Positions 27,905 to 37,642 of a stretch of 64,000 bases of DNA are shown in pieces. The notes under the pieces are model-generated. The model did not search any database, was not told the DNA's origin, and was given only the letters and a program-made list of their open reading frames with translations. The stretch's first letter is position 1; each line of letters opens with the position of its first letter. This DNA is from Shewanella litoralis (GTDB taxonomy: Bacteria > Pseudomonadota > Gammaproteobacteria > Enterobacterales > Shewanellaceae), in the NCBI RefSeq assembly GCF_009828585.1, contig NZ_WSRZ01000009.1, positions 93,117 to 157,116 on the forward strand. Direction: 5' to 3'. Both the position numbers and the translations under genes were made by a program.

Positions 27905-29311
27905 ATGATGGTAAAACCGGCTTTACGTAATGCAATGCTCGCACTGATGGTGTCGACCCTTTTGGGGTGCAGTAGCGTTGAATATGCCAATTATAGCGAC
28001 CAAGCGAGCCAAACTGAGGCTGACCTTAGTGAGCGCTTATTGGCGCAGCTATTGGCTGAATCAAAGCAAAGTGATACAGCTGCATCTTCAAGCGTTGCCG
28101 TGGCGACATTGACCGACCTTGTTAACGTGCCTGAGTTACAGCAGTTTATTACTAGTGCACTTGAAAACAATCCGAGTTTGCAACAAAGCGTTGTGGCGTT
28201 AAATATGGCATATGCCCAGCACGGTATTACCTCTGCAAGTCGTTTGCCATCGGTTGATGCGGGCTTTAGTGGATCAGCAACAGAAGACAGTGACGACAGC
28301 TACACCACCGACATCACAGTCAGCTGGGAATTAGATTTATGGCAAAAAATTGCCGACAGCAGTAATGCTGCCCTAAAAGATATTGCAAGCTCGCAAGCCA
28401 GTTTACAAAGTGCCAAAGATTTAGTGGCTGCCAATGTGATGCGCAGTTGGTTAGACATCAGTTTACAACAACAATTAGTGGCGATTGAAACCCAGCGTTT
28501 AGCAGTACTTGAAAACAACCAGGCACTGATTATGGCGCGCTATCGTGTGGGTTTAGGCAGTTTAGAAGACCTTGATAACGCCAATACCAGCGCGGCGAGC
28601 ACTCGTGCCACACTGGCGAGTTACCAAGAGCAGCTTGCCCAAAGTAAACGTGACTTAACCCTATTAACCGGCCAATGGACCGGTGAAGAGTTAGCCGCCG
28701 ATATCGCCGCGCAATTTCCAGCAGTAATTAACCCAATAAGTGTACTGGGTGAGCAAAACCTTGGCCGCCGTCCCGACATTAAAACCGCATTTTATAATAT
28801 CGAGGCCGAATCATTACGTACCGATGCCGCGTATAAAGCGATGTTACCGTCTATCAGTTTATCTGCCAGTTTAACCGACATGGCAGAATCACCAAGTGAC
28901 GCGCTACTTACGGGGCCACTGTGGAGTGTGCTTGGGCAGTTATCTGCGCCGTTATTTCAAGGTGGTTTATTAAAGTCGCAAGCCGAATTGGCGCGCTTAA
29001 CCACTGAGCAAAGTTACTGGATTTACCAGGACACCCTATTAACCGCAGTCAACGAAGTTGAAAACAGCGTTGGCCAAGAGTATTCACTGGCTAAACAACA
29101 ACAATATTTAACCGAGGCACAAATGAGTGCTGAGCGTAGTTTTGTGAGTTACGAAGAAAAGTATCGCCAGGGTTTGGTTGATATTTTTGACCTACTCACA
29201 GTGCAGCAGCAAACCTATGATATTGAAGCGCAGCTTGCCACCACCATTTATAACCGTCTTGTTAATCGTATTGATTTAGGCCTGGCATTAGGTCTAGGGG
29301 TATCCGCATGA
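27905..29311 (+). CDS. TolC-family outer-membrane efflux lipoprotein
   Basis: Outer-membrane channel component of the RND pump encoded downstream. The lipobox STLLGC places the lipidated Cys near residue 22, typical of the OprM/NodT subgroup. Two OEP repeats can be seen (about 85-265 and 275-460), with the characteristic NLGRRPDIKTAFYNIEAESLR. The family length is usual at 468 residues. Two adjacent ATGs (27905, 27908) are possible. Its stop overlaps the start of the adaptor gene by four bases (ATGA), so it is the first gene of a five-gene operon. Confidence 0.88.
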   Translation: MMVKPALRNAMLALMVSTLLGCSSVEYANYSDQASQTEADLSERLLAQLLAESKQSDTAASSSVAVATLTDLVNVPELQQFITSALENNPSLQQSVVALNMAYAQHGITSASRLPSVDAGFSGSATEDSDDSYTTDITVSWELDLWQKIADSSNAALKDIASSQASLQSAKDLVAANVMRSWLDISLQQQLVAIETQRLAVLENNQALIMARYRVGLGSLEDLDNANTSAASTRATLASYQEQLAQSKRDLTLLTGQWTGEELAADIAAQFPAVINPISVLGEQNLGRRPDIKTAFYNIEAESLRTDAAYKAMLPSISLSASLTDMAESPSDALLTGPLWSVLGQLSAPLFQGGLLKSQAELARLTTEQSYWIYQDTLLTAVNEVENSVGQEYSLAKQQQYLTEAQMSAERSFVSYEEKYRQGLVDIFDLLTVQQQTYDIEAQLATTIYNRLVNRIDLGLALGLGVSA

Positions 29312-30513
29312 AATTTAACCGTATGAACGTCATCATCACTGTATTGTCTGTGGGCAGCATATTTGCAGCATTAGGTTATACCGCCTCTAAATTGCCGCCG
29401 GCGCCTAATCAAAAAGCTCCCGCTGCTGAAGCTCCGGCCAAGCCACTTGAAAAAAGTGCGCCAGTAACCTTATTGCCTCAAGTCGGTGTCGTCGCCGTTA
29501 ATGGTCAAGAATACCAGGCTGAAGTGATTGGTTTTGGTGAAGCAAAACCGCGCTTTGAGCTCACCTTAAGCGCTGAAGTCAGCGGAAAGGTGATTGAGCT
29601 AAATCGTCAATTTGAATCAGGCCAGGTGATCAAAAAAGGCACGGTATTAGGTCAAATCAATGACACCAGTTATCAACAAGCGGTCACTCAAGCGCAATCT
29701 GACGTCGCCCAAGCAGAACTTGATTTATTAGAAGAACAACGCGAAGGCGAACAAGCCAAAGCGGAGTGGTTACGTTCTGGTTTGTCTGGCGAGCCAGCAT
29801 CACCGCTGGTATTGCGCACGCCACAATTAGCCCAGGCTAAAGCGGCATTAGATAATGCCAAGCTTGCGCTTAAAAAAGCCCAACAAGATTTGGCCTACAC
29901 CCAAATCACAGCGCCATTTGATGCATTGATTATTAGCCGTAATATTCAGCCAGGAAGCTACGTGCAAACCGGCACTGAACTTGGCACCTTGTACAGTGTG
30001 GCAGAAGTTGAAATCAACGTACCTTTGTCTGAAATGCAATGGAAAAACTTACCCGCATTTGATAACGCCCAGTTAGCTAAAACACCGTGGAATGTCACTT
30101 TGCAAAGCACCGATGGCCAATATCAATGGCAAGGCTATATTGAGCGCGTAGAACAACATTTAACTGAAACAAGCCGTCAACGCTCATTGATTGTGGTGGT
30201 TGACGATCCACTAGCGCAACAAACTGATTTGTACCCAGGTACCTTTGTTAAAACTAACATTCAAGGCAAATCGTTAACTAACTTATGGCAATTACCTTCA
30301 TCGGCTATTTCGCAGCAAGGTGACATTTGGTTTGTTGACGATAATGGCCTATTAGCTAAGTCAGCAGCCAATATTGCGTTTGAAAAAGGCGGCTTTGTGT
30401 ATGTGACGCCGATGACAGATAAACAAGATATGCCAGCCAAAATGCAAATTGTAAAACGCCCATTGAGTAACTTTAAAGTCGGCACCAAAGTGCTTGCTAA
30501 GGAAGAGGTATAG
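29308..30513 (+). CDS. RND efflux periplasmic adaptor (membrane fusion protein)
   Basis: Adaptor that bridges the inner-membrane pump and outer-membrane channel. One N-terminal helix (about 8-26) anchors it. The lipoyl halves are visible at VIELNRQFESGQVIKKGTVL and TQITAPFDALIISRNIQPGS, separated by a short coiled-coil hairpin (QAVTQAQSDVAQAELDL). A beta-barrel and a membrane-proximal domain follow. The length of 401 is normal. Translational coupling with the upstream gene is clear, and the pump gene begins two bases after its stop. Confidence 0.88.
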   Translation: MKFNRMNVIITVLSVGSIFAALGYTASKLPPAPNQKAPAAEAPAKPLEKSAPVTLLPQVGVVAVNGQEYQAEVIGFGEAKPRFELTLSAEVSGKVIELNRQFESGQVIKKGTVLGQINDTSYQQAVTQAQSDVAQAELDLLEEQREGEQAKAEWLRSGLSGEPASPLVLRTPQLAQAKAALDNAKLALKKAQQDLAYTQITAPFDALIISRNIQPGSYVQTGTELGTLYSVAEVEINVPLSEMQWKNLPAFDNAQLAKTPWNVTLQSTDGQYQWQGYIERVEQHLTETSRQRSLIVVVDDPLAQQTDLYPGTFVKTNIQGKSLTNLWQLPSSAISQQGDIWFVDDNGLLAKSAANIAFEKGGFVYVTPMTDKQDMPAKMQIVKRPLSNFKVGTKVLAKEEV

Positions 30514-30515
30514 TC

Positions 30516-33500
30516 ATGTCTAATCCTCAATCGACTCACACTGGGGCAATAGCCTGGTTTGCCAGAAACTCAGTTGCCGCTAACTTGTTATTGATTGGCA
30601 TGATTGTTGTCGGTTTATTCTCATTAAATAGCTTACGCAAAGAGGCTTTTCCGAGTTTAGAGCCAGACCGCGTTACCGTGTCTGTTACCTACGACAGTGG
30701 CGATCCTGTGCTTGCCGAAGAAGGCATAGCAATCAAAATTGAAGATGCCTTAGAAACCGTACCAGGGATTAAACGTATTACCTCAACCTCTAATGCCAAT
30801 GGCAGTAGTGTGATTATTGAGAAAACCAGCTCGTATGATTTAGATACTTTGCTAACCGACATTAAAACCAATGTCGATGCCATTTATAACTTTCCTAGCG
30901 AAGCTGAAAATCCGGTGATTGATAAGATGCGCATGCAAGATCACGCGCTCTGGATTGAGATTTATGGTGATACCGACCGGGCCACATTGCAGGCATTAGC
31001 CGAGCAATTAAAATCAGATCTATTAAGCCAGGATGCGATTCACGACCTTGAGATTAAAGCCAAAGCCGAGCCAATGATTTCGATTGAAGTTGATGAAGCT
31101 AAGCTGCAAGCCTATGGATTAACCTTAGAGTCTGTTTCAAATGCGGTAAATGCTGAATCTGCGACGTCAATTTCGACCAGCCTGTACAACGACGATAAAA
31201 CCGTGCGCTTAAAAGTGTCAGATCAGGCGTATCAACAACAAGACTTTATGGCACTGCCCATCATTACTAATAGCCAGGGGTCGTTAATTACTTTAGGCGA
31301 TATCGCCACAGTGAAAGACGATTTTGCCGACGACACCTTTGTATTGTCGCGATATAACAATGTCAGCTCAAGCGCGATTCAGATTGTGATGGATGAAAGC
31401 GGCGACATCGTTGATATTGTTGAGCAAGCCAAGCAAGTGGTTGAAAAATGGCGTAACTCGAGTGCATTACCTGAAAATGTCAGTATTGCCTCCTGGTATG
31501 ACAAAAGTACCATGATTACTGAGCGTTTAAGCTTATTGGTTAAAAATGCCCTAAGCGGTATTGCGTTAGTGTTTATTATTTTGGCGTTATTTTTAAACCT
31601 TCGCGTGGCGTTTTGGGTGGCAGCAGGTTTGCCGTTTGTGTTCTTTGGCACCTTGTTTTTCATGACCAACAATTTTGCCGGCTTAACCCTGAATGAGATG
31701 ACCACTTTTGGCTTTATTATGGCGCTGGGTATTGTTGTGGATGACGCAGTTGTCGTCGGTGAGAGCGTTTACAGCACCAGACAAAAATACGGCGACAATA
31801 TCGATAACACCATTAAAGGCACGCTTAAAGTGGCCACACCGACTATTTTTGGCGTGTTAACCACAGTGGTCGCGTTTGTGGCGTTAGCCAATGTGGAAGG
31901 GCGCTTAGGGCAAATTTATGCTCAGTTTGGTACGGTTGTGGCAATTTGTTTAATGTTGTCGCTGGTAGAATCTAAGTTTATTTTACCGTCGCATCTTGCT
32001 CATGTTGATACTAAGAAGCCTGCTAAAAAATCATGGTTTAACCATATTCAACATGCTGCCGACAGCGGTTTAAAGTGGTCTAGCCGAGTGATTTACGAGC
32101 CATTAATTGAGTTTGCTCTGCGTTTTCGTTACGCCGTAGTCATGCTGTTTATTGCGGTGTTTATTTTGGTGGCTGGCATGCCAATCACTGGCAGCGTCAG
32201 GGTAGCGTTTTTCCCTGATATTACTGGCGACACCGCAGTGGCTGACTTTTCGATGCAAAACGATGCCAGTTTTGGTCAAACCTATAAAAACTTAACCACC
32301 TTAGAGGCGGCAGCTAAACGCGTAGATGCTCAGCTTTCTGCCCAATATAGTGATGATGACTCTGCCACTAACCTTGAGAGTTTACATGTACTGGCCAGCA
32401 GCAGTGACTCAGGCCAAGTACAGGTTGAGTTAGCGTCAGGTGCGCCTTATAGCCTAAAAGAATTTACCGTAAAATGGACCGAAGCGGTTGGCCAAATGGA
32501 AGGGGTCAAAAAGCTAAAAGTGTTAGCTAAAAAAGAAATGCTCGACAATTTTAAAGTAGAGATTAAAGCTAGCGATACCGAGTCTGTGTTTGCCGCAGGC
32601 CAAGCGTTAAAAGCGGCTATCGAAACCATGGACGGCGTCAGTGGTATCGATAACAACCTGGATTTAGGTGAACCACAATATCGCTTTGAGCTCACCGCTC
32701 AAGGCCGCGCACTCGGGTTTGATACTGAAACCTTGTCTGCACAAGTCTTGCAGTCATTTGGCGGCGGCGTGGTACAGCGTTTTCAACGCGGTAAAGATGA
32801 AGTAAAAGTGCGTGTACGTTACCCAGATGAAGACCGCCAAACCATTGGTGATGTCAAACTTGCTAACGTTCGCACCAGCGACGGCACCATAGTGCCATTA
32901 AGCCATGTGGCTGATATTTTTAATGACTATCAGCCATCAAATATCACCCGTATCGACAGTCAACGCGCGGTGTATATTAGTGCGGTGTTAGACAAAGACA
33001 AGATTGCTTCAAATGAATTAGTGAGCCAATTACAACAGTCATTAGTGCCGCAGCTAGAAGTACAATATCCTGGCGTGAGCTTTAATTTTGCCGGAGAAGC
33101 TGAGCAACAGGCCGAAACCACAAGCTCAATTGAGTCGATGTTTGTGCTGGCGTTGATTGCCATTTATGCCTTATTAGCCATTCCGCTTAAGTCATATGTG
33201 CAGCCGGTGATCATCATGACCGCGATTCCGTTTGGTGTAGTTGGGGCAATTTTAGGCCATTGGTGGAACGACTTAACCATCAGTATTTTATCGTTAAATG
33301 GTATTTTGGCGCTCAGTGGTGTGGTGGTAAACGACAGCCTATTATTGGTGTCGCGCTTTAATGAATTGATTAAAGAAGAAGGCTTGTCGGTACACGATGC
33401 CATTGTTGAGTCATGCACCGGGCGCTTACGTGCCGTATTGCTGACATCGGTGACCACGTTTGCAGGGTTAGCACCGTTATTAGGTGAAACCTCATTACAA

Positions 33501-33674
33501 GCGCAGTTCCTCATTCCTGCAGCAGCTGCACTGGGGTATGGTATTTTGTTTGCCACAGTGATCACCTTGATTTTGACACCGTCATTGTTGTTGATTCAAT
33601 GTGAAGCAAAAGACTTTATTACCAATATCATGAATAAGTTACGCCCAAATCATGACGCAACAGCGTCGGCATAA
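30516..33674 (+). CDS. RND-family efflux transporter permease
   Basis: Twelve-helix inner-membrane proton-driven pump (AcrB/HAE1-like) of 1052 residues. The helix-4 proton relay aspartates are present in GFIMALGIVVDDAVVVGE. The two large periplasmic loops follow helices 1 and 7, as expected. The start is MSNPQSTHTGAIAWFARNSVAANLL, typical of the subgroup that resembles MexF-distant Shewanella pumps. Substrate range is unknown. The linked regulator and kinase suggest envelope-stress or drug-induced expression. Confidence 0.92.
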   Translation: MSNPQSTHTGAIAWFARNSVAANLLLIGMIVVGLFSLNSLRKEAFPSLEPDRVTVSVTYDSGDPVLAEEGIAIKIEDALETVPGIKRITSTSNANGSSVIIEKTSSYDLDTLLTDIKTNVDAIYNFPSEAENPVIDKMRMQDHALWIEIYGDTDRATLQALAEQLKSDLLSQDAIHDLEIKAKAEPMISIEVDEAKLQAYGLTLESVSNAVNAESATSISTSLYNDDKTVRLKVSDQAYQQQDFMALPIITNSQGSLITLGDIATVKDDFADDTFVLSRYNNVSSSAIQIVMDESGDIVDIVEQAKQVVEKWRNSSALPENVSIASWYDKSTMITERLSLLVKNALSGIALVFIILALFLNLRVAFWVAAGLPFVFFGTLFFMTNNFAGLTLNEMTTFGFIMALGIVVDDAVVVGESVYSTRQKYGDNIDNTIKGTLKVATPTIFGVLTTVVAFVALANVEGRLGQIYAQFGTVVAICLMLSLVESKFILPSHLAHVDTKKPAKKSWFNHIQHAADSGLKWSSRVIYEPLIEFALRFRYAVVMLFIAVFILVAGMPITGSVRVAFFPDITGDTAVADFSMQNDASFGQTYKNLTTLEAAAKRVDAQLSAQYSDDDSATNLESLHVLASSSDSGQVQVELASGAPYSLKEFTVKWTEAVGQMEGVKKLKVLAKKEMLDNFKVEIKASDTESVFAAGQALKAAIETMDGVSGIDNNLDLGEPQYRFELTAQGRALGFDTETLSAQVLQSFGGGVVQRFQRGKDEVKVRVRYPDEDRQTIGDVKLANVRTSDGTIVPLSHVADIFNDYQPSNITRIDSQRAVYISAVLDKDKIASNELVSQLQQSLVPQLEVQYPGVSFNFAGEAEQQAETTSSIESMFVLALIAIYALLAIPLKSYVQPVIIMTAIPFGVVGAILGHWWNDLTISILSLNGILALSGVVVNDSLLLVSRFNELIKEEGLSVHDAIVESCTGRLRAVLLTSVTTFAGLAPLLGETSLQAQFLIPAAAALGYGILFATVITLILTPSLLLIQCEAKDFITNIMNKLRPNHDATASA

Positions 33675-33692
33675 CCTTAAGGAGTCTGCTCG

Positions 33693-34379
33693 ATGACAGC
33701 TGATAAATTACAGTTATTACTGGTCGAAGATGATCTCGACCTCGCTACAGCGGTTATCGAGTATTTAGAACTCGAAGACATCTTGTGCGATCACAGTGCT
33801 AATGGGTTAGCCGGGCTGCATTTAATTCAGCAAAACCATTACGACGCGATTATTTTGGATTTAAATTTACCCAAAATGAATGGTCTACAAGTGTGTGAGT
33901 CTATCCGTGCAGAAGGCATTGATGTGCCGGTATTAATGCTAACGGCGCGTGACACCCTAGACGACAAGCTCACTGGTTTTGCCAATGGCACAGATGACTA
34001 TTTGGTTAAGCCATTTGCCATGGAAGAGCTCATCGTCAGGATAAAAGTATTGGCCCGCCGTCGCAGTGGCCAGGTGCAGCGTTTAACGCTGGCCGATTTA
34101 ACCGTTGATGTGCAAAAAAAGCAGGCTTTTAGAGCACAAAGCGAATTAAAGCTGTCGCCGACCGCATTAAAGATTTTAACCGTACTCATGCGGGCTAGCC
34201 CAAACCCGGTGTCGCGGGAAAAGCTCATGCAAACTGTGTGGGGCGATGATCAACCCGACAGCAACAGCTTAAAGGTACACATCTTTAATTTGCGTAAACA
34301 CATCGATGCCGAGCATGAGCACAAATTACTGCACACCATTAGCGGTTATGGTTTTGCAATTAAGGAATCTGAACTGTAA
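33693..34379 (+). CDS. OmpR-family response regulator of the RND operon
   Basis: Receiver domain (1-120) with VEDD, phospho-acceptor Asp56 (LDLNLP) and Lys near LVKPF, then a winged-helix DNA-binding domain (LKLSPTALKILTVLMR, VSREKLMQTVWGDD, NSLKVHIFNLRKHID). It is 228 residues long, typical of OmpR/PhoB regulators. AAGGAG precedes the ATG 18 bases after the pump gene, and its stop overlaps the kinase start. It probably regulates the pump operon via the TTAACC repeat at 27830. Confidence 0.9.
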   Translation: MTADKLQLLLVEDDLDLATAVIEYLELEDILCDHSANGLAGLHLIQQNHYDAIILDLNLPKMNGLQVCESIRAEGIDVPVLMLTARDTLDDKLTGFANGTDDYLVKPFAMEELIVRIKVLARRRSGQVQRLTLADLTVDVQKKQAFRAQSELKLSPTALKILTVLMRASPNPVSREKLMQTVWGDDQPDSNSLKVHIFNLRKHIDAEHEHKLLHTISGYGFAIKESEL

Positions 34380-35638
34380 TGAAAATACTCCCGAGTATTC
34401 GCTTATATGTATTGTTGGCAATGTTGGTTACCGGCATTGGTACCATATTGATCTTGTCGGCACTGAGCTTACATTACTTTATTGCAGGTATGGACTCATC
34501 TCTGCGAGTGTCGATGTATGCCCAGGGCCAGCAACAAAATGTATCAGACGGAAAACCCTACCAGTTTGAATCATTTACGGTAGCGAGTCGCTGGCAAGAC
34601 ATTCCCGAAAACGTGCGTCAAATTATGCTTGAGCCACCAACAGAATTTAATGTGCTTAATAAAACCATTGTTGGCGGTAATCTTATTACTCCGCCTGATG
34701 CGGGATATTTTACGATGAAAGTAAAATATGGTACTGAAACACGCATTGTATCAACGGTATTTGAACGCAATAAAATAGGTGCTTTTAAGCGAGATGGCCC
34801 CCCTTATTTTTTAATCATTTTGCTCACGGCAATATTAGGCATTATTGCTTTTTCAGTGGTGCTTATTTGGGTGGTGCGTCGGGTAACACTGCCGGTAGAA
34901 AGGCTTAAAAACTGGGCCAAAGGCCTCAATACTCAACAACTTGATAAGCCTACGCCAGACTTTCACTACAGTGAACTAAATACCTTAGCGACAATTATTA
35001 AAACCAGCTTGAGTACAGTGCAAGACAGCTTATCGCGCGAGCAACAGTTTTTGAGTTATGCCAGCCATGAACTACGCACGCCCATAGCGGTTATTCGTAC
35101 CAATACCGAGCTATTGCAAAAGCTAATCGCCAAGGGGGCAAGCACTGAAAAACAAGCCCAGGTAGTTGAGCGGATTGAGCGCGCTGGATTGACCATGACC
35201 GATCTTACTGAAACGTTATTGTGGTTAAATCGGCGTGAAGGTAAAAGTTTACCCGTTATTGAGGTAAATTTAGACCAGCTAATTCGCCAATTAGTGAGTG
35301 AGCTGGCCTATTTAGCCAAAGGAAAAGATATCGACATTAGTATTGAAACAGACGAGTCTGTTCAACAGTTACCTGGCACATTATGCCGGATCATTATGAC
35401 CAATCTTATCCGTAATGCGCTACAACATACCATGAAGGGCAGTGTGAGCATTGTGCAAAAGGGCTACACTGTCAGTATCATTAATCAGTGCGAATCGTAC
35501 GCTAATAGCAGTGAAGATTTAGGTTTTGGCCTAGGGCTTGAACTCACTACACGACTCATTAAACAATACGATTGGCAGTATCAAAATATTGAAACTAATC
35601 GCGGCCGTAAGGTGTCTATCGATTTTACTGCGGGTTAA
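34379..35638 (+). CDS. Sensor histidine kinase of the RND operon
   Basis: Inner-membrane kinase with helices at about 8-35 and 143-166 around a ~105-residue periplasmic sensor, then HAMP and HisKA with YASHELRTPIAVIR (His230). The N box NLIRNALQHT and a G2-like GFGLGLELT are present. The stretch that should hold the G1 box (DxGxG) reads IINQCESYANS and is shortened. Catalytic competence is therefore uncertain from the sequence. The start overlaps the regulator stop codon (TAATG), and a terminator follows. Confidence 0.85.
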   Translation: MKILPSIRLYVLLAMLVTGIGTILILSALSLHYFIAGMDSSLRVSMYAQGQQQNVSDGKPYQFESFTVASRWQDIPENVRQIMLEPPTEFNVLNKTIVGGNLITPPDAGYFTMKVKYGTETRIVSTVFERNKIGAFKRDGPPYFLIILLTAILGIIAFSVVLIWVVRRVTLPVERLKNWAKGLNTQQLDKPTPDFHYSELNTLATIIKTSLSTVQDSLSREQQFLSYASHELRTPIAVIRTNTELLQKLIAKGASTEKQAQVVERIERAGLTMTDLTETLLWLNRREGKSLPVIEVNLDQLIRQLVSELAYLAKGKDIDISIETDESVQQLPGTLCRIIMTNLIRNALQHTMKGSVSIVQKGYTVSIINQCESYANSSEDLGFGLGLELTTRLIKQYDWQYQNIETNRGRKVSIDFTAG

Positions 35639-35680
35639 TCTTATTTTGATTTCACTGAGCTAATGACCGAGTTAATCACT

Positions 35681-35705
35681 AAAGCCACCTAGCGTGGCTT
35701 TTTTA
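35681..35705 (+). terminator. terminator of the RND-two-component operon
   Basis: AAAGCCACC-TA-GCGTGGCTTTTTTA hairpin with T-run, 43 bases past the kinase stop. Confidence 0.82.
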
Positions 35706-35730
35706 TTGGTACGATTATTTGTTATAATGT

Positions 35731-35751
35731 GATGATAATAAAATTATCATC
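35731..35751. promoter_or_regulatory. GATGATAAT-AAA-ATTATCATC palindrome
   Basis: Perfect 9-bp arms with a 3-bp centre, 110 bases before the SulP start and upstream of its putative promoter. It resembles a Fur site in composition, but the spacer is 3 rather than 1. Confidence 0.45.
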
Positions 35752-35771
35752 AGGTGGTAACTTAATTTGAT

Positions 35772-35798
35772 TGTGCTAGCGCGCAATCGGCCTATAAT
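35772..35798 (+). promoter_or_regulatory. putative sigma-70 promoter of the SulP gene
   Basis: TATAAT at 35793-35798 is preceded by TGTGCT/TTGTGC around 35771-35776 at 16-17 bp spacing. The start codon is 43 bases downstream. Confidence 0.5.
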
Positions 35799-35840
35799 GA
35801 GGGGTATCTTTTATACCGCCTAGGTTATGGGATCGCCTCA

Positions 35841-37565
35841 ATGAAATACCGCACACATTTATTTTCTCTTCGTATCGGGCATGCGCTCCGAGAGTCCTTA
35901 AAAGACAACCCCTACAGCATTGCTGTATTTTCTAAAGATTTATTAGCAGGGTTAACCGTTGGTATTATTGCCATTCCCCTGGCAATGGCATTGGCTATTG
36001 CTATTGGCGTGGCGCCGCAATACGGCTTATACACTGCCATTATTGCCGGATTAATTATTCCGCTAACCGGGGGCTCGCGTTATAGCGTATCTGGGCCAAC
36101 GGCCGCGTTTGTTGTCATTCTTTATCCTATCGTGCAGCAATATGGCCTGTCTGGGCTGTTACTTGCGAGCATTTTATCTGGAGTGATGCTGATTATCATG
36201 GCGTTGTTTCGCCTGGGTCGTTTTATTCAATACATTCCTGAGTCAGTGACGTTAGGTTTTACTGGCGGGATTGCCGTTGTTATTGCTGTGCTGCAAGTAA
36301 AAGACTTTTTGGGATTGAACATTACAGAAATGCCTGAAAGCTTTGTGGGTAAAGTGGCCACCTTAACCCAAGAAATACCGGGTTTTTCTGGGCCGACGTT
36401 GCTGGTAGGTTTAAGCACCTTAGTGGTGTTTATTTTGTGGCCAAAGCTTAAGATAGCGGTGCCTGCGCATTTACCCGCAGTAGTGGTAGGCAGCATCGTG
36501 GCTTTGATGTTAAATCTGTTAGGGTTTCATGTCGCGACGATTGGCTCAACCTTCAGTTTTACCTTAGCCGACGGCTCTATTGGCGCAGGGATCCCATCGA
36601 TGTTACCTGACTTTGAATGGCCCTGGTTGCGATCGCAAGTCGGCGAAGCGCCATTGGCGTTTAGTTGGCAATTAGTCAGCGATTTATTGTCAGCGGCATT
36701 TGCCATTGCCATGTTGGGCGCAATTGAGTCGTTACTGTGCGCGGTAGTGCTAGACGGTATGTCAGGCAAAAAGCACAGTGCCAATAGTGAATTATTGGGC
36801 CAGGGTATTGGCAATATTATTACGCCATTTTTTGGCGGGATTACCGCGACTGCGGCAATTGCTCGTTCTGCAGCCAATTTTAAATCGGGCGCGGTAAGCC
36901 CAGTAGCCGCCATGATACACGCGTTGGTGGTATTGGTGTCGTTGTTGTCCTTGAGTACTATTTTGGCGTACATCCCAATGGCGGGCATGTCGGCATTACT
37001 CATCATGGTGGCGTGGAACATGAGCGAAGCGCCCAAGATTATTCATTTAATTAAAAAGGCTCCTGCCAGTGAAGTACTGGTGTTGATGGTGTGTTTATTA
37101 CTGACCATATTTTTCGACATGGTGATAGCGATCAGCGCCGGGATTATTTTGGCTTCGTTGTTATTTATGAAGCAAGTAGCCGACATGACCAAAGTGCAAG
37201 ACATTAGCGAGCAGAAAAAACACATCCATGTTGACCTGCCACCACGCTGGAAAGTGTTTAAAATTAACGGGCCATTATTTTTTGCTGCCGCTGATGGCGT
37301 CTTTGGTGAGTTGGTTCATTTAAGTGCCGAACAGGATGGCGTGGTATTGTATTTCGATGGGGTGTCTATTTTAGACTCTGGCGGTGTTGCGGCGTTATAC
37401 AAATACATTGCCAAATGTAAGCACGATAACACCCGAGTCTTGTTGGCTGACTTTCAATTTCAGCCGCTGAAAACCCTGGCAAAAGCAGGCTTTAAGCCCG
37501 ATGGTGTTCAGTGCGTAACGTATTCAACCTTAGCCGATGCGCTAGATGACATTGTGAAAACTTAA
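35841..37565 (+). CDS. SulP-family inorganic anion transporter with STAS domain
   Basis: Inner-membrane anion transporter (SLC26/SulP) of 574 residues. The Xan_ur/SulP core has DLLAGLTVGIIAIPLAMALAI and GLYTAIIAGLIIPLTGGSRYSVSGPTAAF-type segments at about 30-95, followed by roughly eleven more helices. A cytoplasmic STAS domain covers about 460-570 (LYFDGVSILDSGGVAALYKYI). The transported ion (sulfate, bicarbonate or another) cannot be told from sequence. It is a single gene with its own promoter. Confidence 0.88.
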   Translation: MKYRTHLFSLRIGHALRESLKDNPYSIAVFSKDLLAGLTVGIIAIPLAMALAIAIGVAPQYGLYTAIIAGLIIPLTGGSRYSVSGPTAAFVVILYPIVQQYGLSGLLLASILSGVMLIIMALFRLGRFIQYIPESVTLGFTGGIAVVIAVLQVKDFLGLNITEMPESFVGKVATLTQEIPGFSGPTLLVGLSTLVVFILWPKLKIAVPAHLPAVVVGSIVALMLNLLGFHVATIGSTFSFTLADGSIGAGIPSMLPDFEWPWLRSQVGEAPLAFSWQLVSDLLSAAFAIAMLGAIESLLCAVVLDGMSGKKHSANSELLGQGIGNIITPFFGGITATAAIARSAANFKSGAVSPVAAMIHALVVLVSLLSLSTILAYIPMAGMSALLIMVAWNMSEAPKIIHLIKKAPASEVLVLMVCLLLTIFFDMVIAISAGIILASLLFMKQVADMTKVQDISEQKKHIHVDLPPRWKVFKINGPLFFAAADGVFGELVHLSAEQDGVVLYFDGVSILDSGGVAALYKYIAKCKHDNTRVLLADFQFQPLKTLAKAGFKPDGVQCVTYSTLADALDDIVKT

Positions 37566-37642
37566 CAGCCCCTAAAAGTAAACTTATAGGGGCTGTAATA
37601 ACGATTCACAGCGCAGAAGTGCTATCTATTGAATAGATTTAG

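Noticed and set aside
35731-35751. Fur box
   Set aside because: The arms TGATAAT/ATTATCA are right, but the spacer is 3 bp instead of 1 and the gene is not an iron gene.
36527-37036. Long antisense ORF (169 codons) inside the SulP gene
   Set aside because: No ribosome site and a composition expected from the opposite strand of a hydrophobic protein; a shadow frame.
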